From Eubacterium sp. CAG:274 (lineage in GTDB: Bacteria; Bacillota; Clostridia; Lachnospirales; CAG-274): a stretch of DNA of 47,054 nucleotides. The DNA is taken from NCBI GenBank assembly GCA_000432155.1, contig FR888485.1:1-47054 (forward strand), in the 5' to 3' direction. A program made the translations under genes and the position numbers. Positions 24,218 to 32,871 of the stretch are shown here, piece by piece. The stretch's first letter is position 1, and each line of letters begins with the position of its first letter. The notes beneath the pieces are model-generated. The model made no database searches, was not told the origin of the DNA, and worked only from the letters and a program-made list of their open reading frames with translations.

Positions 24218-26212
24218 ATGAAAAAGTTTTTAAATCTTTCTGTATCAGCGTGTTTATGCCTTGCTATGGCTTTAGGCTCAATTAGCTGTTATGGTAAGAC
24301 TAAATCTATGGGAACATCTACAAAAACATCTTCTGTAGGTGCAGGGGCAGAAACTGAAACTACAACACAAGAACAGAAAAGCTCAACTGGTCTTAAAACA
24401 GAGGGTAGTGCAAATAAAGAAGTAACTACAAAGGAAAGTACAACAGAAAAAACTACTGAAGAAGATACTGAAACTACTACTATTGGTAGTGCAGATAGTA
24501 GCACAAAAATAAATGTAATTTCTTCTAATTCAACTGGCAATTCTATATACTTCTCTGATGTAAATAAGAATAGCTATGGTTGGTCAGCTCAGTTTGTAGA
24601 CGATATTGCATCAAGAAAAATTGCTTCTGGTGTTGGTAACAATAAATTTAACCCAGGTGGAACAATTACAAGAGGGGATTTTGCTATCTTCCTTAGCAAG
24701 ACTTTTGAATTAAAGGAAGCATCTAAAATTGCATTTGGCTATGTAGATGTAGACCAAAATTCTTATTATCATCAGTATATTATTAACTGTACAGGTAATG
24801 GTATTTTTGATAATTCAAATACTTTCTTCCCAGATAGCCCAATTACAAGAGGCGACGCTATGCTTTACATTTACAGAGGTCTTTTAAACCAGAACTATAT
24901 TCTTGGTAATGGTACAACTGACTGCTCAATGTATAGCGACAGCGATACACTTAACAATGTTGAATTACAGCTTGCTGCTGGTACACTTACAAAAATGGGT
25001 ATCGTAAGTGGTAGTAACGGAAAACTTAACATTAACGATACTATGACAAGAGCAGAAATGGCTACTATTTTCAGCAAAACTTGTTCATACATAGATACAG
25101 CTAAGGAAATGATTGCCGATAAGGAACAGGCTAAAAAGGATAAAGAAGAAGCTGAAAAGAACGCAGAACAGGAAATTCAGGGTAATGATTACAAGAAGAC
25201 TGCTGTAACAGAATCAAAGGCTTATGACGGAGAAGATGCGTCATTTACAAATTGTACAATAGACTTTGCTTCTCAGAAAGACAGCGTTTTAAAGATGGCT
25301 AATGGTACACTTGGTGTATTTGGTTCAACTGTTAAATCTTATGGTTATGACGCTATTGTTGTTTCAGACAATGGTAGAGCTAATGTAGAAAATTCTACAG
25401 TTTCAGCTAGTGAAGCAAATACTTTAAATATTGACGGTACATCAAAGGTAACACTTAAAGACAGTACAATAAAGTCAGATGGTAAGATTACTACAATGTT
25501 TGGTGCAGTTGTTAAGGGTGGTACTCTTGAATTAGATAAGTCTACAATAGCAACTAGTAAGTTCTCATCTGTTTCACTTTTAGGTGGTTCTACATTTGAA
25601 ATGTCTAACGGTTCTAAGTTAGAAGTAACTGATAAGGGCGTTACTCCTATTGTTATAGCTGGTAATGAAGTTAGTAAGGGCGAAGTAGACGATACAAATA
25701 CAAACTCAACAAATATTAATATTGATGAGTCTACTATTTCAACAAATAAAGCTCCTCTTTTACAGCTTACAGATTGCGTAGCAGATGTTGTTATTTCAAA
25801 TTCTGATATTACTTGTGACTCTGTTTTTGACAATGTTAGTAACGGCGTTAAGCAGTCAAAGGGCTCAACACTTAATATTACTTTGAAAAATCAGGAACTT
25901 ACAGGGGATATTACTCCAGATTACAATACAAAGGTAAATCTTAACATTGGTAGTGGTTCATCATACAAGGGTGCTATTGATGTAGATAGCCGTCAGGTTG
26001 TAAATGTAAAACTTGCTACAGATGCAAAACTTACACTTACTAACACAAGTTATGTAGATGCTCTCGAACTTGAAGATACAGCATTTAATAACCTTGACCT
26101 TGCTGGTAATATTCTTTACTACAATATGAATAACCCATTAAATGATTTCCTTCAGGGCGAAACTCATACATTAGGTAGTGGCGAACTTGTACCTTACGGT
26201 GGTCCACAATAA
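24218..26212 (+). CDS. S-layer homology protein with beta-helix passenger
   Basis: The 664-residue exported protein has a signal peptide (about 1-24) and a Thr/Glu/Ser-rich linker (about 45-100). Three SLH repeats follow (about 111-290; FSDVNKNSYGWSAQFVDDI and TITRGDFAIFLSKTF are typical), which bind the wall polymer. A short charged helix (about 293-320) leads into some 330 residues of Thr/Ser/Asn-rich repeats such as STVSASEANTLNIDGTSKV and STIKSDGK, with the spacing of a right-handed beta-helix. No catalytic residues are recognised. SISC near residue 24 is not a good lipobox. It is probably a cell-surface adhesin or structural protein. Confidence 0.82.
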   Translation: MKKFLNLSVSACLCLAMALGSISCYGKTKSMGTSTKTSSVGAGAETETTTQEQKSSTGLKTEGSANKEVTTKESTTEKTTEEDTETTTIGSADSSTKINVISSNSTGNSIYFSDVNKNSYGWSAQFVDDIASRKIASGVGNNKFNPGGTITRGDFAIFLSKTFELKEASKIAFGYVDVDQNSYYHQYIINCTGNGIFDNSNTFFPDSPITRGDAMLYIYRGLLNQNYILGNGTTDCSMYSDSDTLNNVELQLAAGTLTKMGIVSGSNGKLNINDTMTRAEMATIFSKTCSYIDTAKEMIADKEQAKKDKEEAEKNAEQEIQGNDYKKTAVTESKAYDGEDASFTNCTIDFASQKDSVLKMANGTLGVFGSTVKSYGYDAIVVSDNGRANVENSTVSASEANTLNIDGTSKVTLKDSTIKSDGKITTMFGAVVKGGTLELDKSTIATSKFSSVSLLGGSTFEMSNGSKLEVTDKGVTPIVIAGNEVSKGEVDDTNTNSTNINIDESTISTNKAPLLQLTDCVADVVISNSDITCDSVFDNVSNGVKQSKGSTLNITLKNQELTGDITPDYNTKVNLNIGSGSSYKGAIDVDSRQVVNVKLATDAKLTLTNTSYVDALELEDTAFNNLDLAGNILYYNMNNPLNDFLQGETHTLGSGELVPYGGPQ

Positions 26213-26232
26213 AATAGTGTAGCTTAGATGTA

Positions 26233-26310
26233 TTCAGAAATTTCAACTTCGTTGAAAGCCACACTTCGTATGACTTGTAAACAAGTAATCGGGTTAATCT
26301 TCCCGATTCA
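26233..26310 (+). repeat. Multi-hairpin intergenic repeat, tandem array unit 1
   Basis: TTCAGAA is followed by CTTTCAAC/GTTGAAAG, a degenerate CACAC/GTATG segment, ACTTG/CAAGT with TAAA loop, and ATCGGG/CCCGAT enclosing TTAATCTT. It is the longest unit, with an extra arm. Confidence 0.8.
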
Positions 26311-26314
26311 ACGG

Positions 26315-26374
26315 TCAGAACTTTCAACTTCGTTGAAAGTCACACTTTGTGTGACCGATTAATCTTTCGGTTCA
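26315..26374 (+). repeat. Multi-hairpin intergenic repeat, tandem array unit 2
   Basis: TCAGAA is followed by CTTTCAAC/GTTGAAAG, then TCACAC/GTGTGA, then CCGA/TCGG enclosing TTAATCTT, ending GGTTCA. It is the same design with different stem B sequence. Confidence 0.8.
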
Positions 26375-26377
26375 TTA

Positions 26378-26443
26378 TTCAGAACATTTTGCTTTGCAAA
26401 ATGTGACTTGTAAACAAGTCATCGGATATATCTTTCCGATTCA
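26378..26443 (+). repeat. Multi-hairpin intergenic repeat, tandem array unit 3
   Basis: TTCAGAA is followed by CATTTTGC/GCAAAATG, GACTTG/CAAGTC with TAAA loop, and ATCGGA enclosing a TATATCTT loop with TCCGAT, ending TTCA. It matches the reverse complement of copy 1 (2283-2345) in arm B and arm C, but its arm A sequence is wholly different and still pairs. Confidence 0.85.
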
Positions 26444-26445
26444 CT

Positions 26446-26479
26446 AAAGGCTGACTAGCAAATGCTAGTCAGCCTTTTT
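26446..26479. terminator. Terminator between convergent SLH and D,D-carboxypeptidase genes
   Basis: AAAGGCTGACTAG pairs perfectly with CTAGTCAGCCTTT around the loop CAAATG, followed by T on the plus strand and A upstream. Confidence 0.85.
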
Positions 26480-27631
26480 CTATCTAAACCATAAATAAGT
26501 CAATCGTTGAAACATAGTGCCTAAATTAGCCTTATTTACTGCGTCTTTGGATATTAAATTTACTCTACCCATTTCCTTATTTCCTATGTAATATACCAAT
26601 TCTCCCAATTTAGTTCCCTTTGCTACAGGGGCTTGAACAGATGGTATAATTTCTGTTTTAGTCGTCAATTCAGCTTTTGAACCCTTATTGGCAAGAGTTG
26701 TAAATTCTCTTTGTACTACGGCTTTTACGGTGTCTTTTTCTCCTTTATAAATAGGAACATCAGTTATTTCTTCTCCAACTTTTTTACCATGTATTAGTTT
26801 ATAATTAGCAAAACCGAAGTCTAAAAGCTGTATAGCCTCTCTAAATCTTAATTTAGGGTCTGGTGCTGCCATAATAACGGCTATAAGCTCCATACCGTCT
26901 TTTTTAGCCGTTGCAGACAGACAGTAAAGAGCTTTTCCAGTTGAGCCGGTTTTAAGCCCTGTAGCGTTGTTATACCACTTTAAAAGTTTGTTTGTGTTTG
27001 TAAGTCCAAATTCAGTTGTACCTTTTTTTGTTGTATGTGTGATTGTGTCTTGCCATGTTGTAGTGTATTTTGTTACTTCGGGATATTTGGTAATAAGTTC
27101 TCTACTCATTATGGCAATATCCTTTGCACTTAAAAGGTGGTTGTCGGTATCAAGTCCACAAGCATTTTCAAAATGAGCAGTTTTCATACCCAGAGATTTT
27201 GCCTTTTGGTTCATTAATTCAACAAAAGCGTCTTCACTACCTCCAATAAATTCAGCCATAGCAACGGCTGCATCATTAGCTGACGCAATAGCTATAGATT
27301 TTGTAAGAACTTCTACAGTTTGTACTTCATTTGGCTCAAGAAAAATTTGAGAACCACCCATACTAGCAGCATGCTCAGATATAGTGACATTATCTGTCCA
27401 CTTAATTTTTCCATTATGTACGGCATCATATATTAAAAGTAATGTCATTACCTTTGTAACACTGGCAGGAGGAAGTGCTGTGTCAGAGTTTTGCTGTGAT
27501 AATATTTTACCAGTAGATGCCTCCATAAGCAGAGAGGCTTTTGCATCTATATCTGGAGCTGTGGCAGAGAAAGCTGTTGAATTAAGTGTAAGTACAAGTA
27601 ACAGAGTTGTTGCTATAATTTTTTTTAACAA
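26480..27631 (-). CDS. D-alanyl-D-alanine carboxypeptidase (PBP5/DacF family)
   Basis: The 383-residue exported protein has a signal peptide ending near STAFSA. The penicillin-binding motifs are SxxK at S57-K60 (SVTK), SAN at 117-119 and KTG at 227-229. A C-terminal beta domain ends with an amphipathic-looking tail, the usual membrane anchor. It trims the last D-Ala from peptidoglycan pentapeptides. It resembles sporulation-linked DacF as well as vegetative DacA, so no symbol is given. The start codon is TTG at 27631, placed eight bases after AGGAGG; no ATG or GTG upstream of the signal peptide competes. Confidence 0.92.
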   Translation of the reverse strand: MLKKIIATTLLLVLTLNSTAFSATAPDIDAKASLLMEASTGKILSQQNSDTALPPASVTKVMTLLLIYDAVHNGKIKWTDNVTISEHAASMGGSQIFLEPNEVQTVEVLTKSIAIASANDAAVAMAEFIGGSEDAFVELMNQKAKSLGMKTAHFENACGLDTDNHLLSAKDIAIMSRELITKYPEVTKYTTTWQDTITHTTKKGTTEFGLTNTNKLLKWYNNATGLKTGSTGKALYCLSATAKKDGMELIAVIMAAPDPKLRFREAIQLLDFGFANYKLIHGKKVGEEITDVPIYKGEKDTVKAVVQREFTTLANKGSKAELTTKTEIIPSVQAPVAKGTKLGELVYYIGNKEMGRVNLISKDAVNKANLGTMFQRLTYLWFR

Positions 27632-27645
27632 TATAAAAACCTCCT

Positions 27646-28168
27646 TTTAATGTATTAGATGTTAAACAGGCTAATTTTATGATTAAAAAATGAAAGGGCT
27701 TGGTAATTTCCGTATAAAATATAAATAAAGTTGTTAAAAAACAGGGGCAAAAAGAATTTATTTGAAATTGTTTCATTTTCTGATAAAAAATAAAATATAT
27801 TACAAAATTGTTATAAATTTAGGAAAATAAGGGAAAGCATATTACATATTAAAGTCAAAATTGATAAGAGGTTGTATTGTAGGTGTAACATAAGTGTAAT
27901 GTTGGTTGTGATTATATACAATTTACCTTTGGGTTATGTAAATGAAAATTATTAATAATTAACAAAATTATTGTATGGAAAATAAATATTACTAAAGTAT
28001 TACTTGTTTTTTAAGAAATGTTAAAATCCCTGTGTAAGTAAAAAAAGGTGTGATATACTGTATTTAGGCTGTTTTTGGTGCTTTTGAAATGGGATTTTAA
28101 AAGTAGAAAAATGTCGAAAATTCAGCATAATTACTATATTCCTGAAGTAAATGTTAATAAATTTACAC
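27646..28168. other. AT-rich divergent intergenic region between dacF-like and mraZ
   Basis: No coding frame is seen. A possible extended -10 (TGATATACT near 28052-28060) could give a second, distal promoter toward mraZ, but no convincing -35 accompanies it. Otherwise nothing is evident. Confidence 0.4.
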
Positions 28169-28197
28169 TTGTAATTTTGCCCGAAATGTATTATTAT
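28169..28197 (+). promoter_or_regulatory. Promoter of the mraZ cluster
   Basis: TTGTAA (28169-28174) and TATTAT (28192-28197) are 17 bp apart, placing the transcription start at the first MraZ repeat. Confidence 0.6.
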
Positions 28198-28204
28198 ATT
28201 ATGT

Positions 28205-28230
28205 AAGTGGTTGAAAGTGGTGGAAAGTGG
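28205..28230 (+). promoter_or_regulatory. MraZ operator: three direct repeats
   Basis: AAGTGG occurs at 28205, 28215 and 28225, exactly 10 bp apart. This is the direct-repeat GTGG array bound by MraZ in Firmicutes and Mollicutes. A further GTGG at 28248 is one base out of phase and overlaps the weak mraZ ribosome binding site. It implies autoregulation of the cluster. Confidence 0.85.
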
Positions 28231-28258
28231 TTTTACATAACTAGAGAGTGGTGTTGTT

Positions 28259-28684
28259 ATGTTTATAGGGGAATATAATCATAATATTGACTCAAAGGGC
28301 AGAGTTATTTTGCCAGCTAAATTCCGTGATATTCTTGGTGATTGTTTTTATATCACTAAAGGAAATGACGGATGTTTGTTTGTTTACACTACTGAAGGTT
28401 GGGAAAAACTGCAAGAAAAGCTATCTAAACTGCCACTAACAAATCCTAATGCTAGAAGAATAGTGCGTTATTATACTTCTGGTGCTATGGAATGTGTGCC
28501 AGATAATAATGGCAGAATTACATTATCCCAAACTTTGAGAGAGTTTGCAGGATTGGAAAAAGAAATAGTTTCTATCGGGTGCAACGATAGAGCTGAAATA
28601 TGGAGCAGGGAAAAATGGAAAGAATACAATTCCGACCCTGTTGATGAAAGCCTGTTTGAGGATATGGCTGAATTTGGATTATAA
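28259..28684 (+). CDS. mraZ: Transcriptional regulator MraZ
   Basis: The 141-residue protein has two AbrB-like swapped-hairpin domains, the first starting MFIGEYNHNIDSKGRVILPAKFR and the second with PDNNGRITLSQTLREFA. It binds the repeats upstream of its own gene and represses the cluster. The Shine-Dalgarno is weak (GAGAGTGG), and rsmH follows 12 bases after the stop. Confidence 0.96.
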   Translation: MFIGEYNHNIDSKGRVILPAKFRDILGDCFYITKGNDGCLFVYTTEGWEKLQEKLSKLPLTNPNARRIVRYYTSGAMECVPDNNGRITLSQTLREFAGLEKEIVSIGCNDRAEIWSREKWKEYNSDPVDESLFEDMAEFGL

Positions 28685-28696
28685 GGATTTGAGAAA

Positions 28697-29635
28697 ATGA
28701 ATTTTGAACATGTTTCTGTACTTCTTAACGAATGTATAGAGGGACTTAATATAAAATCTGATGGTGTGTATGTTGATTGCACACTAGGTGGAGGGGGACA
28801 TTCCTCTCAAATAGTTAAAAGACTTTCTGACAAGGGTATGCTTATTGGCATAGACCAGGATAGTAATGCTATTGCAGCAGCGTCAGAAAGATTAAAGGAT
28901 TATACAAATGTAAAGTATGTTCACGACAATTTCTCAAATATTGAAAATATAATTGAAAGTCTTGATTTAGGTCAAGAAAGTGTTGACGGCTTTTTATTAG
29001 ACTTAGGTGTGTCTTCACATCAGTTAGATGAGGCAGAAAGAGGTTTTTCATATAATCATGATGCACCTCTTGATATGAGAATGGATATTCGTAGTCCTTT
29101 GTCTGCTTATAAGGTTGTCAACGAGTATTCTATGGACGAGCTTAACCGTATTATAAGGGAATACGGGGAAGAAAGATGGGCAAAGAGAATAGCTCAGTTT
29201 ATTGTTCAGGAAAGAGAAATTAAGCCTATTGAAACTACTTTCGAATTAGTTTCAGTTATTAAAAAGGCTGTACCAAAGGGTGCGAGAGCTGACGGACCAC
29301 ATCCGGCAAAGCGTACTTTTCAGGCAATCAGAATAGAAGTAAATAATGAATTGGGAATATTAGAAGATACCATTAACAGTATGGTAGATATATTAAAGTC
29401 TGGTGGAAGAATATGTATTATTACTTTCCACTCTCTTGAAGACAGAATAGTTAAAAATGTCTTTAGAAATTTGGAAAATCCTTGTACTTGCCCAAGAGAT
29501 TTCCCTATTTGCGTATGTGGCAAAAAGCCTAAAGTAAAAGTCATTACAAGAAAGCCTATTGCTCCGTCTAAAGAGGAGTTAGAGGTAAATCATCGTTCAA
29601 GAAGTGCAAAACTTCGTATTGTAGAAAAATTATAA
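28697..29635 (+). CDS. rsmH: 16S rRNA (cytosine(1402)-N4)-methyltransferase
   Basis: The 312-residue protein has the S-adenosylmethionine motif VDCTLGGGGHS near residue 32, then LLDLGVSSHQLD and the C-terminal RKPIAPSKEELEVNHRSRSAKLR. It methylates C1402 in the decoding centre. It sits in its standard place after mraZ with AAGGA before the ATG. Confidence 0.97.
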   Translation: MNFEHVSVLLNECIEGLNIKSDGVYVDCTLGGGGHSSQIVKRLSDKGMLIGIDQDSNAIAAASERLKDYTNVKYVHDNFSNIENIIESLDLGQESVDGFLLDLGVSSHQLDEAERGFSYNHDAPLDMRMDIRSPLSAYKVVNEYSMDELNRIIREYGEERWAKRIAQFIVQEREIKPIETTFELVSVIKKAVPKGARADGPHPAKRTFQAIRIEVNNELGILEDTINSMVDILKSGGRICIITFHSLEDRIVKNVFRNLENPCTCPRDFPICVCGKKPKVKVITRKPIAPSKEELEVNHRSRSAKLRIVEKL

Positions 29636-29661
29636 TGAGAAAAAAGAAAGGAGGGATAAGT

Positions 29662-30312
29662 ATGAGGAATAATGGCAGAAATACAGTAAAGACAAGACCT
29701 GCCACAAGAAATACTTATTCTTCACGAAATTCCTCCTCAACAAGATATGGCAGAAATACATATTCCAGCTCCAGAAATTATGGAAGTAGAAATTATTCTA
29801 ACTATGGAATGAATAATGCTGAAAGAGGATATTACAGCAGTAATAGATATAACTATACATCTGAAGCACTTGATTATGCAACAGATGCAGGAGTATCTGC
29901 TCCTCGTAAGCCTAAGAGAAGAATTGTTTTTGCCAGAGCTAGAGAGGTAGCTCCTTTAAGTCTTGTTAAGACTTACGGAACTATTGCATTGTTGTTTACT
30001 ATGGCTTTGGTCAACTTAATTGTTTTTGCATCTAATAGTACAAAGAGAGATAGTATAGTTGGTATGCAGGAACAGGTGGCAACGCTACAGGAAGAAAATA
30101 TGTTTTTGGAAAACAGTATTGAAGAAAGCCTTGATTTGAAGAAAATCGAAAATGAGGCTGTAAAACTGGGATTACAAAAACCGGCAGAATATCAGATTAT
30201 GCACATTAAAGTGCCAAAAGAAAGCTATACAGTTCAGTATAGCCAAAGTAATGCTAACGAAAGTTATTTAAGTAAAGTTTGGTCTAAGATACAGAGAATT
30301 TTTGAGGGTTGA
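29662..30312 (+). CDS. FtsL-like division protein
   Basis: The product has 216 residues from the ATG at 29662 behind AAAGGAGGG. An ATG at 29635 overlapping the rsmH stop lacks a site. Residues 1 to about 90 are Arg/Asn/Ser/Tyr-rich and disordered, a membrane segment lies at about 101-123, and a short coiled coil follows (VATLQEENMFLENSIEES). This is the layout of FtsL/DivIC septum proteins, and the position between rsmH and pbpB is that of ftsL. The N-terminal tail is unusually long for FtsL. It is likely part of the FtsLB-FtsW-PBP complex at the division site. Confidence 0.85.
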   Translation: MRNNGRNTVKTRPATRNTYSSRNSSSTRYGRNTYSSSRNYGSRNYSNYGMNNAERGYYSSNRYNYTSEALDYATDAGVSAPRKPKRRIVFARAREVAPLSLVKTYGTIALLFTMALVNLIVFASNSTKRDSIVGMQEQVATLQEENMFLENSIEESLDLKKIENEAVKLGLQKPAEYQIMHIKVPKESYTVQYSQSNANESYLSKVWSKIQRIFEG

Positions 30313-30317
30313 TAATT

Positions 30318-32696
30318 ATGGCTAATAAAATTAATAATTCAAGACCAAAGGCAAAAGCACATACTACAAAGCCTACCAATGTTACAGGTAGGCTTTTGTG
30401 TATGCTTTTGGTTTTTGTTATACTTCTTTCATATGTAGGTCTTTATAGAGTTTTTGCTATTAAGGCTGACGGAAAAGATTATGAAAAATCTGCTATTTAC
30501 AATCAGGTAAATAGAATACAGGACAAAATTGTAAGTCCTAACAGAGGGGATATTGTAGATAGAAATGGCGAACCTCTTGCTGTAGGCGAAACTGTATTTA
30601 ACATTATACTTGATGTGCGTCTTATGGTGGAACAGAAACAGGACAAGCAAGAAGAAACAATTAACAACATAAATAAGATTGTTGGTATTCCTGTTGAAAC
30701 AATAAGAAGTTATGTAGCCCTTGATGCAAATAAAAAACCGGCTAAGGATACACACTACTTCATACTTGCTAAGAAAGTTCCTATTAGTGTAGGTAGAAAA
30801 ATAAATGACCTTAACTGTAACTGGCTTTATGCTGAACAGGATACAAAGAGAAGTTATCCACATGGTACTCTTGCAGCACAGGTAATTGGCTTTACAAGAG
30901 GCGAGGCGTCTTGGGGTATTGAGTCTGTTTACAATGATGATATGACAGGTATTCCAGGTAGAACATTTAGAACTTATGAAAGAAACGGTTCTATTGTTAC
31001 CCAGAGAGAAAACCCTGTTAAGGGTAACAAGTTGGTAACAACTCTTGATGCAAACATACAGCAGTTTGCAGAAGATGTATGTAAAACTGCCTACGATGCC
31101 TATGACCCAGAATATACAGATTCTATAGTAATGAATCCAAAAACTGGCGAAATATATGCTATGGCACAGTATCCTAGCTTTGACTTAAATGACCCAATGA
31201 AACTTACTGATTTAGGTAAAACTAATATTTCATCTACTTGGGATAAAATGACCGACAAGCAGAAAAACGATTTGGCAAACAAGGCATGGAAAAACTTTGC
31301 TATTACAGATACCTTTGAACCAGGTTCTATTTATAAGCCTATTGTAGTGGCTATGGCTCTTGAAGAAGGCGTAATAAAGTCTACAGATTCTTTCTACTGC
31401 GGTGGTGTTAAGAAGATTGCAGACTATGAAATCCATTGTCACAACAGAAATGGTCATGGTACATTAAGTCTTACTGGTGTTCTTGCTCAATCTTGTAACA
31501 TTGGTATGATGGAAATTATTACAAAGTTAGGTGCAGAAAAGTATTTACAGTATCAGCACGATTTTGGTTTTGGTGAAAAGACAGGTATAGATTTACCTAA
31601 CGAGGCAAGTGCTTCTAATCTTTTATACTCTTTATCAAATCTTCATTCAGCTGAAATGGCAACAAGTTCTTTCGGTCAGGGCTTTAACTGTACCCCTATT
31701 CAGGCTATTACAGCATTTTCATCTATCATAAATGGTGGTAAACTTATGCGACCATATGTTGTATCACAGGTAGTTGACAATGACGGTAATATTGTTAAGG
31801 AAAATTCTCCACAGGTTGTAAGGTCAGTTGTTTCAAAGGAAACTTCAGATTTCGTAAGAACAGCTATGGAAGATGTATTTACAGAGGGTACTGGTAAAAA
31901 GGCTGCTATACAGGGTTACGCTTTTGGTGGTAAAACTGGTACAGCACAGCAGGGCGATAGAAGTAAGCAGAAGTACACACTTTCATTTATTGCTTATCAC
32001 TCTATTGAAGACCCTAATATAATTTGTCTTACACTTATTCATAAACCAGCTAATTATAGTGATGTGGGTGGTGCAGCTACTCCAGTTCCTATGATGAAAA
32101 CTCTTTTAGAGAAGATTATAAATTATGAGGCTATTCCACCAGATAATGATGGAAAATCTGGTATAGCTAAAGTTGATACAGCACAGAATTATACTGTTAA
32201 GGATTATACAAAATCTAACCTTAAATCAACTATTGAAACTCTTATTGATGAGGGTATTGACTTTGAGGTTATTGGTTCTGGTGATACTATTGCAAAGCAA
32301 TCTCCAGCAGGAGGTACACAGCTTAAAGCTAAACCAAGTAAGTTGTTGTTAAGCCTTTCAAATAGTGGAAAAACAACTCTTGTGCCAGTTCCTGATGTTA
32401 CGGGACTTAGTGCAAGTGATGCTAAGCGTATGTTGGAATCATCTGGATTTAAGTGTAGTGTAGCTGACGATAGCAATTCTAATTCAGATGAAAAGGAAAC
32501 TTATGCTATTGAAACAACTACTCATGACCCACTTGAAGATGTTGAAACTACTACAGAAGAAAAGTCAGATACAGACACAAGTAAGTCTGACAAGACAAAG
32601 ACCACTACATCTACAGGTAATCAGGTTTATGTACAGATGCCATCGGCAAATGTAAAGGTAGAAAGTGGAACTACTGTAAGAGTTCGAATTAAATAA
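30318..32696 (+). CDS. pbpB: Division-type class B penicillin-binding protein with PASTA domains
   Basis: The 792-residue product from ATG 30318 (GAGGG upstream; a TTG at 30309 is less likely) has one N-terminal membrane helix (about 25-45). A PBP dimerisation domain follows, then the transpeptidase domain with SIYK (S337-K340), SCN (392-394) and KTG (539-541). Two PASTA-like repeats come after. The second is split: PDVTGLSASDAKRMLESSGF is separated from VYVQMPSANVKVESG by about 55 residues rich in Thr, Glu, Asp, Ser and Lys. It cross-links septal peptidoglycan. Gene order matches pbpB of Bacillus. Confidence 0.92.
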   Translation: MANKINNSRPKAKAHTTKPTNVTGRLLCMLLVFVILLSYVGLYRVFAIKADGKDYEKSAIYNQVNRIQDKIVSPNRGDIVDRNGEPLAVGETVFNIILDVRLMVEQKQDKQEETINNINKIVGIPVETIRSYVALDANKKPAKDTHYFILAKKVPISVGRKINDLNCNWLYAEQDTKRSYPHGTLAAQVIGFTRGEASWGIESVYNDDMTGIPGRTFRTYERNGSIVTQRENPVKGNKLVTTLDANIQQFAEDVCKTAYDAYDPEYTDSIVMNPKTGEIYAMAQYPSFDLNDPMKLTDLGKTNISSTWDKMTDKQKNDLANKAWKNFAITDTFEPGSIYKPIVVAMALEEGVIKSTDSFYCGGVKKIADYEIHCHNRNGHGTLSLTGVLAQSCNIGMMEIITKLGAEKYLQYQHDFGFGEKTGIDLPNEASASNLLYSLSNLHSAEMATSSFGQGFNCTPIQAITAFSSIINGGKLMRPYVVSQVVDNDGNIVKENSPQVVRSVVSKETSDFVRTAMEDVFTEGTGKKAAIQGYAFGGKTGTAQQGDRSKQKYTLSFIAYHSIEDPNIICLTLIHKPANYSDVGGAATPVPMMKTLLEKIINYEAIPPDNDGKSGIAKVDTAQNYTVKDYTKSNLKSTIETLIDEGIDFEVIGSGDTIAKQSPAGGTQLKAKPSKLLLSLSNSGKTTLVPVPDVTGLSASDAKRMLESSGFKCSVADDSNSNSDEKETYAIETTTHDPLEDVETTTEEKSDTDTSKSDKTKTTTSTGNQVYVQMPSANVKVESGTTVRVRIK

Positions 32697-32701
32697 TTCT
32701 G

Positions 32702-32733
32702 AAATTCCTCGTTTAATTACGAGGAATTTTTTT
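32702..32733 (+). terminator. Terminator of the mraZ-pbpB operon
   Basis: The stem AAATTCCTCG/CGAGGAATTT has an eight-base loop and is followed by a T run, six bases after the pbpB stop. Confidence 0.9.
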
Positions 32734-32740
32734 ATAATAG

Positions 32741-32810
32741 TGAATCGGAAAGATAAATCCGATGGCTTGATATATCAAGCCACAAATTAATAAAGTTAAT
32801 TTGTTCTGAA
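32741..32810 (-). repeat. Three-hairpin intergenic repeat, copy 6
   Basis: Read on the minus strand: TTCAGAA, arm A CAAATTAA/TTAATTTG, arm B GGCTTGATATATCAAGCC, arm C ATCGGA with loop TTTATCTT and TCCGAT, ending TTCA. It shares conserved parts with copy 1 and unit 3, but arm A and the arm B loop differ. Confidence 0.85.
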
Positions 32811-32813
32811 TAA

Positions 32814-32848
32814 AATTAGTTGATTAGTCAACTAATTTGTGGTAAAAT
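32814..32848 (+). promoter_or_regulatory. MarR operator and promoter of the marR-MATE operon
   Basis: AATTAGTTGA (32814-32823) and TCAACTAATT (32828-32837) form a perfect 10-bp inverted repeat around four bases. The -35 box TTGATT (32820-32825) lies inside it and TAAAAT (32843-32848) is 17 bp further. This is the expected layout for autorepression by the MarR protein. Confidence 0.8.
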
Positions 32849-32871
32849 GTTTTCGAAAATAGGAGGGGATT

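Noticed and set aside
26233..26443. Possible CRISPR array
   Set aside because: Three units are similar but not identical, there are no unique spacers of constant length, and the units are internally palindromic. No cas gene is nearby.
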